In this document: positions 1-5,475 of the stretch, piece by piece
How positions within the stretch are numbered: the first letter of the stretch is position 1
Layout: every line of letters starts with the position of its first letter
NCBI GenBank assembly: GCA_964618405.1
Contig: CAZUAY010000175.1
Coordinates: forward strand, 1 to 8,443
Source of the DNA: JBBQIY01 sp964618405
Lineage (GTDB): Bacteria; Verrucomicrobiota; Kiritimatiellia; RFP12; UBA3636
Direction of reading: 5' to 3'
Length of the DNA stretch: 8,443 nucleotides
Notes under the pieces: model-generated
What the model saw: the letters and a program-made list of their open reading frames with translations, nothing else
Databases searched by the model: none
Told to the model about the DNA's origin: nothing
Made by a program: the position numbers and the translations under genes

Positions 1-4
1 GAGT

Positions 5-74
5 AAGTGTGGGGTTGAAGTGTGCGACGAAGTGTAGGTGAAAAGTGTGGGCACTCTTATGCGGACACTTACTC
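5..74. repeat. AAGTGT short-repeat array closed by a 10-bp inverted repeat
   Basis: The hexamer AAGTGT occurs at 5-10, 18-23, 30-35 and 43-48, a spacing of 13, 12 and 13 nt. The decamer GAGTAAGTGT at 1-10 has its exact reverse complement ACACTTACTC at 65-74, so the array is bracketed by an inverted repeat. Spacing of slightly more than one helical turn suits protein binding on one DNA face, but no function is shown and the left side is cut by the window edge. It could also be the end of a larger non-coding element or a degraded coding region. Confidence 0.4.
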
Positions 75-92
75 GTCTTCTTAAACGCCACC

Positions 93-122
93 CTTGATCG
101 GATACTCTTAACCGAGATCAAG
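93..122. repeat. Imperfect inverted repeat CTTGATC/GATCAAG
   Basis: CTTGATC at 93-99 pairs with GATCAAG at 116-122. A further GG/CC pairing (100-101 with 112-113) is possible if two bases bulge out. It lies between the AAGTGT array and the phosphoesterase gene. No T-run follows the right arm, so it does not look like an intrinsic terminator. It may be an operator or mRNA hairpin. The rest of 1-246 shows no gene I can support. Confidence 0.35.
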
Positions 123-210
123 TGAGACAGCCGTTCTTGTTGAAGCCCAAGGATCACCGTTATACTTCGGCAATCCGGATGCCCCCCCGTGAACGGTTAC
201 GCAATTTGGC

Positions 211-239
211 TTGTTGCACTCCGTATTTTGTGCTACGAT
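211..239 (+). promoter_or_regulatory. Candidate extended -10 promoter for the phosphoesterase gene
   Basis: TACGAT at 234-239 is preceded by TG at 231-232, giving an extended -10 form. A weak -35-like TTGTTG (211-216) sits 17 bp upstream. Transcription from it would begin about 245-247, at the chosen ATG, implying an almost leaderless mRNA. This agrees with the lack of a clear Shine-Dalgarno site before 247. The match is moderate and is inference only. Confidence 0.25.
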
Positions 240-246
240 TTCTCAC

Positions 247-1332
247 ATGATTTTACTTGCCACTCCGCCTTCTGTTTTTGTCGTTGGGAACGACTATATC
301 GTTTGCGCCTCCGTTACATCCGAATGCACCTTGGGTGTTGAGGTTGGCGGTCGTGTCTGGTTCGACCACAGCAACGGTACGCTTCGCTCGGGCTCGTTCC
401 TGCACATGGTTCGCCTGCCACAGAAAGCACTGGATCGAGCCGGTGCCTACACGCTGCGCCTACGCAAGCTCAACGAGCGAAAGCCCTATTTCACGGATTA
501 CGGTGAGGAGGAAGCAAAAACCTTCGCCTTTCGTCCCGTCGCTGACAAACCGCAAATCAAGATAATCAACCTGCCAGACGCCCACTGCCGCGTGGACAGG
601 ACGGTCGCCGCTGGGGGCTACTTCGGCACAGATCTTGACCTCCTCATCCTTAACGGCGACATCCCCGACCACAGTGGCACGGTGGAGAACTTCAAGCCCA
701 TCTACGAAATTTCGGGACGCATTACCCACGGTCATGTGCCGTGCGTCTTCGCCCGGGGCAACCATGATCTGCGAGGCTGTTTCGCGGAGAAGCTCGCCGA
801 CTACACCCCGACCGACGCGGGGCGATCCTACTACACGTTCCGCGCGGGTCCTGTCTGGGGCATTGTACTCGATTGCGGAGAGGACAAGCCCGACGACTGT
901 CTCGAATATGGGATGACGATCTGCTGCCATGAGTTCCGTTTGGAGGTGGATGAATTCCTCGACCGTGTCCTCGCCTCTCGTGAATGGGAGGGCGCTCGCC
1001 TCCGTCTCGTCATCGTCCACAAGCCGATCTGCTACGAAGAGCCGCCTCCTTTCGACATTGAAAAGAGCCTCTACCGCACGTGGTGCAGCAAGCTAAAGGA
1101 GGTGCAGCCGCACCTCATGCTTACGGGGCATCTCCACACCTGCTTTGCAGAAAAACCTGGCGGCGCACACGACGACTACGGCCAGCCCTGTCTACACGTC
1201 TGCTCCTCGCGTCTGGGCCGAGACGCCGACTACGCCTGCGGTGCTATCGCCCTCTCAGAAAATCAAGCTCACATCCGCTTCGTGAATAGCGCTGGCGCGG
1301 TCGAGACTGAATTTCTTGAGACGCTAGACTGA
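247..1332 (+). CDS. Calcineurin-like metallophosphoesterase
   Basis: This 361-residue protein is a predicted two-metal phosphoesterase of the calcineurin-like/purple acid phosphatase type. An N-terminal region of about 105 residues, rich in predicted beta strand and beginning PPSVFVVGNDY, precedes the catalytic domain. The metal-binding series is complete and in order: D111-x-H113, G-D138, GNHD at 171-174, H258 in VIVHKP, and GHLH at 294-297. No signal peptide or membrane segment is evident, so it is probably cytoplasmic. I chose the ATG at 247 because it places the family-like start just before PPSVFVVGN; a TTG at 211 would add 12 unconvincing residues. The substrate cannot be told from sequence. 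The gene is more GC-rich than the cas genes that follow, and nothing ties it functionally to them. Confidence 0.85.
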   Translation: MILLATPPSVFVVGNDYIVCASVTSECTLGVEVGGRVWFDHSNGTLRSGSFLHMVRLPQKALDRAGAYTLRLRKLNERKPYFTDYGEEEAKTFAFRPVADKPQIKIINLPDAHCRVDRTVAAGGYFGTDLDLLILNGDIPDHSGTVENFKPIYEISGRITHGHVPCVFARGNHDLRGCFAEKLADYTPTDAGRSYYTFRAGPVWGIVLDCGEDKPDDCLEYGMTICCHEFRLEVDEFLDRVLASREWEGARLRLVIVHKPICYEEPPPFDIEKSLYRTWCSKLKEVQPHLMLTGHLHTCFAEKPGGAHDDYGQPCLHVCSSRLGRDADYACGAIALSENQAHIRFVNSAGAVETEFLETLD

Positions 1333-1377
1333 AAACAAAGCATCAGAATCACCTTCTACACTGTAACGAATTCGAAA

Positions 1378-1763
1378 GTGATGCCCGATCACTTCCATGG
1401 CATTATCTTTCACAAAGGGCAGCTTGCGAACATGAGAGCGTATATCCTCGACAACCCTCGCCGCCTCGCTGTCAAGCGAGCGCACCCTGAGCTGTTCCGG
1501 ATTGTCCGTGATGTGCCGTGTTGTGGTGAGCGTTTCTCTGCCATCGGCAACCCTTTTCTTTAAGAATATCCTATTAAGCAGCAGGTACAGTGCTCACGCT
1601 CCATTTCCTCCGTTGAGCTTGCGGAACCTACTTTGAAGCCTGTGCCGCTGGCCGCCTCTTGATGTTAGCGCCTTGGCTGTATCACAGCGACAAACGCCCC
1701 ATCACCCGTAGCCAATGCCAGGCATTAAACGCCTTTGCAAAGAGTATCGCAACAGAAGTCTAA
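1378..1763 (+). pseudogene. Degenerate IS200-like/RAYT HUH transposase relic
   Basis: The first frame (1378-1560) opens with VMPDHFHGIIF, containing the HFH metal motif of Y1 (HUH) transposases. It then jumps directly to KGQLANMRAYILDNPRRL, the helix that carries the catalytic tyrosine (Y of AYILDNP) in this family, so the segment between has been deleted. A TAA stop at 1561-1563 follows GNPFL. The same frame continues with family-like QVQCSRSIS (1582-1608). The frame then shifts near 1640, and frame 3 reads AGRLLMLAPW (1647-1676), ITRSQCQALN and a stop at 1761-1763. At least three lesions (deletion, nonsense, frameshift) make it non-functional. Family assignment rests on remembered motifs, not a search. 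It lies between the phosphoesterase gene and the cas locus. Confidence 0.75.
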
Positions 1764-1936
1764 CTCCGAAAGCTCCCCATGCACCCGAGGCTGTCACCCA
1801 GCCCCAATGCTCGCAAACTGTGGCGAGCCGGCAGCCCCCAAACCTTCTCTGCGACCTCACTTGCTGTCGATGCTAACTCACGTTTTTGAATACGTCTATA
1901 ATTCCAGCAAATATTTAAAATCTTATGTTTTTACTA
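1764..1936. other. Intergenic stretch without a recognisable gene
   Basis: Between the end of the transposase relic and the cas3 control region I see no supported gene. An open frame covering about 1735-1977 begins inside the relic in a different frame, lacks a Shine-Dalgarno site and has a protein unlike anything I know. Composition changes from GC-balanced to AT-rich at about 1880. Confidence 0.5.
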
Positions 1937-1956
1937 ATTTATTAATATCGATAAAT
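1937..1956. promoter_or_regulatory. AT-rich dyad upstream of cas3, possible operator
   Basis: ATTTAT at 1937-1942 is mirrored by ATAAAT at 1951-1956. The central bases are partly symmetric too, so 8 of 10 base pairs of the 20-bp site obey dyad symmetry. It ends 5 bp before a -35-like box at 1962. That position fits a regulator-binding site or an AT-rich activating element for cas3, but no binding protein is identified. Confidence 0.3.
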
Positions 1957-1961
1957 ACCTC

Positions 1962-2002
1962 TTGCATTATGTTTTGACACGCTGTAGAATCAACGGCATT
2001 AA
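1962..2002 (+). promoter_or_regulatory. Candidate promoter(s) for cas3
   Basis: Two sigma70-like arrangements overlap. One is TTGCAT (1962-1967), a 17-bp spacer, then TAGAAT (1985-1990), with a good -10. The other is a perfect -35 TTGACA (1974-1979), a 17-bp spacer, then the poor -10 CATTAA (1997-2002). Either would start transcription at about 1997-2010, 50-60 nt upstream of the cas3 ATG. The preceding 100 bases are AT-rich, as expected of an upstream promoter region. Confidence 0.4.
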
Positions 2003-2019
2003 GGGAACATGACAGAAGG

Positions 2020-2044
2020 TTCGACATCCAACTTCGACATCCAA
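2020..2044 (+). repeat. Tandem 12-bp repeat in the cas3 leader
   Basis: TTCGACATCCAA is present twice without mismatch, at 2020-2031 and 2033-2044, separated by one C (period 13). It ends directly before the AAGG (2046-2049) that is the only Shine-Dalgarno candidate for cas3. It also falls inside a possible 12-codon minicistron (ATG 2009 to TAA 2045-2047). It may be a binding site, an mRNA element or a simple duplication. Confidence 0.6.
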
Positions 2045-2058
2045 TAAGGTCAACGAAA

Positions 2059-4440
2059 ATGGCGACACAAACGGAAAAGGTTGAGAATCAGGAATGCAGC
2101 AAATGCAAAATCTTTTACGCTCATACGGCTCCGACAAAGAAAGATTGGGAACCGCTTGGGAAGCACTTACTCAATGTCGCCGACCGCGCGCGCACCTTCG
2201 CAGCAGCTTTTGGAGCAAGCGAAGAAGGCTATATTGCAGGTCTACTCCACGATCTCGGTAAGTATGGGGAACGATTCCAAAAACGGCTTCATGGCGAGGG
2301 ACGCCATATTGACCACTGGACTCCCGGGGCATGTACCGCCAGAGAACACTATGGGAAAATAGGTCGCTGCCTCGCATTAATAACGCAAGGGCATCACGTT
2401 GGATTACAGCAGGACGATAGTACCGGTTTGCAAAAAATCCTCAGTGCTACACCGTCTCCCAACACGACATTATCCACTGAATCCACGAACGAGTTAATGC
2501 AACTGTTCGAAAATGATGGATTGTCATTACCCACTCTGCAGACATCCTTTTACAACAGAAGCACCCGATGGTGTTCTGCCATGCTCGATGTACGAATGCT
2601 GTTTTCAGCACTCGTCGATGCAGACTATCTTGAAACCGAAAAATTTATGCACTCTGTTGAATCTAAGCCCCAACGAATGGAATCTCCTTTGCTCGAAGCT
2701 TCGAAAGCGCTAGATGTCTTGACTAAGCATATTTCAACATTAAATTCGAAACACACGACTATTTGTGCAAATGTTGCAAGTATGCGAGCGACTTTACTTG
2801 AATCCTGTCTATCAACAGCAAAGACCCCTCAGAAGGCCTACACCTTGAGCGCCCCCACGGGATCAGGGAAAACACTATCGATGCTGGCCTTTGCCCTTCA
2901 GCATGCCGTCGAAAATCCTGGAATTAACCGGATTGTTATTGTTCTCCCTTTTCTCAGTATCATTGAACAAACAGCAATAGTTTACCGCGAGGTGTTCAAA
3001 GATTTTCCGCAAGGCTACATCATCGAACATCACAGTCTTGCGGGTACACGCTCAACTGCGGACAAGGTCCTTGACAAGGACGATGCAAATGCCGCCCAAA
3101 GGGAGCGGCTTGCCTCTGAAAATTGGGATGCCCCCATTGTCATCACGACAAATGTGCAGCTCCTTGAATCGATCTTTGCCAATCGTCCTTCGGCCTGCCG
3201 AAAATTACACAACCTGACAGGAAGTGTTGTGATGTTTGATGAAGTACAGACCCTTCCACCTGAATTGAGTATCCATACGCTTGCTGCACTCTCCCGACTG
3301 GTTGAACGATATAGAACGACTGTCGTATTTGCCACAGCAACGCAACCCGCATTCTCCGCACTTCATCAAAAAACTTTAGAATGGTGTGCGCAAGGCTGGT
3401 CTCCGAGTCCCATACTCTCGGCTGAGATAGAGATGCAAATGTTTCACGATGCGCGTCGGGTTTGTTATTGCTGGGACACAAAGGATACTCGTCTGTCGTG
3501 GGATGCAATCGCAGACAAAATGTTGGCAGAGAAACACAAGCAGGCACTCTGTGTCGTCAACACAAAAAAACAAGCCATAGAACTTACAGCCTGCCTACTC
3601 AAAAAAATCACAGATGATGGAAAAATGACAGAGAATGAAAGAGATTCCGTCTTTCACTTCTCAACGAACATGTGCCCCAATCATCGTCGAGATCAACTTA
3701 AAAGAATTAAAACTCGCTTGGATCCAACGAAACCTAAGCCGTGTTTTCTTGTTGCGACGCAATGCATCGAAGCCGGAGTTGATATCAGCTTCCCTGTTGT
3801 TTTTCGCGCGTGGGCTCCTCTGGAAGCCATTATACAAACAGCCGGCCGATGCAATCGGAACAACGAATTATATCCTGAAAAAGGCTATTGTTATATCTTC
3901 ACGCCCACAGAAGAGGAATTTCCTATGGGCTTCTACGGGAATGTCACGGGAGTCGCGCGAGCCTATATTGATACACTCGACCCAGAAGCCAAAGTTTATC
4001 TTGACGATCCAGATGTCATCGAGAAATACTATGCGACCGTTTACAACGTGCTAGGGATTGCGACCTTGAGCACCAAGTACAAAGAGCTTAGCGCCGCACT
4101 GCAGCGTTCCGATTTTCCAGCAGTCGCCGAGCACTACCGACTCATAAGCCAAGATACGGTCAACCTCGTTGTGCCTTATGGGAATGGAAAGGAACTGATA
4201 GATAAAGTTCTGTCACAGGGTTTAACCGCCGACTGGTCTCGCAAGGCACAGCTATATTCTGTTTCCGTTCGTCGACCAAGACACGGAGACCCCATCAGGG
4301 ACATCATGGAACCCGCGCCAATTTTCAAGAGGAATAAACGATACGAATCCGAGGAGTGGTTCCTCTCCACAACAAATGCAAAATACAGCACACTAACCGG
4401 ACTGGAGGTGCCACTTGGCAACGATTTTAGAGATGTATAA
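2059..4440 (+). CDS. cas3: Type I-C CRISPR-associated helicase/nuclease Cas3
   Basis: Cas3 is recruited by the crRNA-bound Cascade/R-loop, nicks the displaced strand and degrades it while unwinding the target DNA. The 793-residue protein has the HD nuclease domain first: H36, H64-D65 with K68 (LLHDLGK), D85-H86 in HIDHWTPGA, and GHHVG at 111-115. The SF2 helicase follows: Walker A APTGSGKT at 265-272 (K271), the DEVQ box at 394-397, TATQP at 426-430, IEAGVDIS from 570, and QTAGRCNRN from 593 with the arginine-finger motif. Length and order are normal for I-C. A short N-terminal extension holds a C13-x-x-C16 pair. The ATG at 2059 has a weak AAGG nine bases upstream. It is separated from cas5c by 291 nt containing a hairpin, so it may form its own transcription unit. 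All catalytic residues I can identify are present. Confidence 0.96.
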   Translation: MATQTEKVENQECSKCKIFYAHTAPTKKDWEPLGKHLLNVADRARTFAAAFGASEEGYIAGLLHDLGKYGERFQKRLHGEGRHIDHWTPGACTAREHYGKIGRCLALITQGHHVGLQQDDSTGLQKILSATPSPNTTLSTESTNELMQLFENDGLSLPTLQTSFYNRSTRWCSAMLDVRMLFSALVDADYLETEKFMHSVESKPQRMESPLLEASKALDVLTKHISTLNSKHTTICANVASMRATLLESCLSTAKTPQKAYTLSAPTGSGKTLSMLAFALQHAVENPGINRIVIVLPFLSIIEQTAIVYREVFKDFPQGYIIEHHSLAGTRSTADKVLDKDDANAAQRERLASENWDAPIVITTNVQLLESIFANRPSACRKLHNLTGSVVMFDEVQTLPPELSIHTLAALSRLVERYRTTVVFATATQPAFSALHQKTLEWCAQGWSPSPILSAEIEMQMFHDARRVCYCWDTKDTRLSWDAIADKMLAEKHKQALCVVNTKKQAIELTACLLKKITDDGKMTENERDSVFHFSTNMCPNHRRDQLKRIKTRLDPTKPKPCFLVATQCIEAGVDISFPVVFRAWAPLEAIIQTAGRCNRNNELYPEKGYCYIFTPTEEEFPMGFYGNVTGVARAYIDTLDPEAKVYLDDPDVIEKYYATVYNVLGIATLSTKYKELSAALQRSDFPAVAEHYRLISQDTVNLVVPYGNGKELIDKVLSQGLTADWSRKAQLYSVSVRRPRHGDPIRDIMEPAPIFKRNKRYESEEWFLSTTNAKYSTLTGLEVPLGNDFRDV

Positions 4441-4444
4441 GGAA

Positions 4445-4482
4445 GGCGGTTCCCTCGAGAAGAGAAAAACCGCCAGCATTTT
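4445..4482 (+). terminator. Terminator-like hairpin after cas3
   Basis: GGCGGTT at 4445-4451 pairs perfectly with AACCGCC at 4468-4474. The 16-nt interval can form a small inner CTC/GAG stem (4454-4456 with 4462-4464). Four T residues follow at 4479-4482. The position, five bases after the cas3 stop codon, supports termination or attenuation between cas3 and cas5c. The long loop and short T-run make it a weak terminator. Confidence 0.5.
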
Positions 4483-4491
4483 CAACGCAAT

Positions 4492-4508
4492 GTTTCAATT
4501 CGCGCCAC
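4492..4508. other. Sequence resembling the end of a type I-C CRISPR repeat
   Basis: GTTTCAATTCGCGCCAC resembles the reverse-complement terminus common to many I-C repeats (GTTTCAAT followed by a C/G-rich arm). Only one copy is seen and the rest of the repeat is missing. It could be a decayed repeat or chance. The locus's own array is not in the window, so the comparison cannot be made here. Confidence 0.2.
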
Positions 4509-4582
4509 AGATTCATTTTCCATGGCAGAAGTTTTTATATCAAGTTGAGTCTTAAAAAACAAGAAGAACATAAAATTTGTTA

Positions 4583-4614
4583 TTGCATTGAAAATGCTTA
4601 TCTAGTAATATGAT
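4583..4614 (+). promoter_or_regulatory. Candidate promoter for the cas5c-cas8c-cas7 operon, with a dyad
   Basis: TTGCAT (4583-4588) with a 17-bp spacer leads to TAATAT (4606-4611). An alternative is TTGAAA (4588-4593) with a short 15-bp spacer to TATGAT (4609-4614). The palindrome GCATT-GAA-AATGC (4585-4597) overlaps both -35 boxes and could be an operator. The TTGCATT word with a -10 after a 17-bp spacer is also found before cas3 (1962), hinting at shared control. Transcription would begin about 4618-4621, roughly 30 nt before the small ORF at 4649. Confidence 0.4.
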
Positions 4615-4648
4615 CGCATTTCCAACCTAACTGGTAAGGACACACGAT

Positions 4649-4756
4649 ATGGCGAAGCAAGAACAAGCAAGAAGGTCGAATTACATTACAGAAAATACAC
4701 TGGCACTTATAAACAAAAAACAGGAGAGAAAATGGAATCAACGATTTTTATTCTAA
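4649..4756 (+). CDS. Putative 35-residue leader peptide overlapping cas5c
   Basis: This short frame is preceded by a good Shine-Dalgarno site, AAGGA at 4636-4640, eight bases before the ATG. It encodes a basic 35-residue peptide starting MAKQEQARRSNY and ending QRFLF. Its last 25 bases overlap the start of cas5c (4732) in another frame, so ribosomes finishing it would be next to the cas5c start, a layout typical of translational coupling. I do not recognise the peptide as a Cas subunit, anti-CRISPR or regulator. There is no signal peptide or membrane segment. It may be a leader controlling cas5c translation, a small accessory protein, or a chance frame. Confidence 0.35.
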   Translation: MAKQEQARRSNYITENTLALINKKQERKWNQRFLF

Positions 4757-5472
4757 AATGCTGGGGACCGCTTGCGTGTTTCACTCGCCCAGACGGCGGG
4801 AAAATTGAACGGCTATCTTACCCAGTCCCGACGCCGTCCGCTGTACGAGGAATTTTTAGTGCTATCTATTCAAAACCTATTGAGTTTTGGTGGCAACCTG
4901 TAAAAGTTGAAGTCCTCAAGCCGATTCAGTACATCGCTTTGCGGCGCAATGAGGTCAAAGATAAAGTTTCAGTGGCCGCAGCTCAGAAGTGGATGAAAGG
5001 CGGTGAAGTTGTTCCACTAGTGGCGGACGCTGACAGCTCTTATTTTGGCAGTGACCAAAAAGGCCGCACCCAACGCCAGACCATGGCGCTGAAAGACGTG
5101 GCGTACAGGTTGTACGCCAAGATCGTTCCCTGGCCAGAGTTCACCCATCAGATCAAAGGACTCGAGGCGCAGTTCATTCGACGTGCCGAAAAAGGGAAGT
5201 GCTTCGCCCAGCCCGCGTTCGGCTGCCGTGAATTTGCAGCTTATTTCGAACCGGTCACTGAAGACAGCTTAGCCCAAGCTTCGGAGCCTCCCGAAAAGAC
5301 TGCCACGCAAGATGTCGGATTGATGGTCTACGATACATTCGATCTATCCGTCAAAAATCCATCCGGTTCCGCATTGCCTTTCATCTCACTTTTCCATGCC
5401 AACCTTTCAAACGGTGTAATGGAAATTCCGCCCTTTGAAAGCAAAGCTGTCCTCAAACCAGAAAGGAAGTAA
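4732..5472 (+). CDS. cas5c: Type I-C Cascade subunit and crRNA endonuclease Cas5c (Cas5d)
   Basis: In I-C systems, which lack Cas6, this RAMP protein cleaves the pre-crRNA and stays on the 5' handle. The 246-residue sequence has the family landmarks: WGPLACFTRPD (11-21), PTPSAVRGIFSAIY (33-46), KPIQY and RRNEV (63-75), RTQRQTMALKDVAY (112-125), and the glycine-rich GKCFAQPAFGCREF (155-168). Y46 matches the tyrosine reported in Bacillus halodurans Cas5d. The Lys-His pair expected shortly before FxRR appears replaced: this protein reads HQIKGLEAQFIRR (139-151), with only K142 nearby and no adjacent histidine. The ATG at 4732 has AGGAG at 4722-4726, and family alignment supports this start. It ends three bases before cas8c, so the two are probably translated together. 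Confidence 0.93.
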   Translation: MESTIFILKCWGPLACFTRPDGGKIERLSYPVPTPSAVRGIFSAIYSKPIEFWWQPVKVEVLKPIQYIALRRNEVKDKVSVAAAQKWMKGGEVVPLVADADSSYFGSDQKGRTQRQTMALKDVAYRLYAKIVPWPEFTHQIKGLEAQFIRRAEKGKCFAQPAFGCREFAAYFEPVTEDSLAQASEPPEKTATQDVGLMVYDTFDLSVKNPSGSALPFISLFHANLSNGVMEIPPFESKAVLKPERK

Positions 5473-5475
5473 ATT

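Noticed and set aside
93..122. Intrinsic terminator of an upstream gene
   Set aside because: The stem is interrupted and no T-run follows it, and there is no visible upstream coding region.
211..246. TTG at 211 as start of the phosphoesterase
   Set aside because: The 12 extra residues do not look like the family and overlap the promoter candidate; the ATG at 247 fits the family N-terminus better.
460..1020. 186-codon antisense open frame across the phosphoesterase gene
   Set aside because: It lies opposite a gene with complete catalytic motifs, has no recognisable domain, and is explained by the high GC of the sense strand.
1735..1977. 80-codon + strand open frame after the transposase relic
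   Set aside because: It starts inside the relic in another frame, lacks a ribosome site, and its end runs into the AT-rich promoter region; the protein resembles nothing I know.
3238..3249. DEVQ instead of DEAD/DEAH in Cas3 motif II as a possible defect
   Set aside because: The first two acidic residues that coordinate Mg-ATP are present, and variation in the last residues is usual among I-C Cas3 proteins.
2513..4054. Short + strand and antisense open frames within cas3
   Set aside because: All overlap the well-supported cas3 reading frame and have low-complexity or unrecognisable products.
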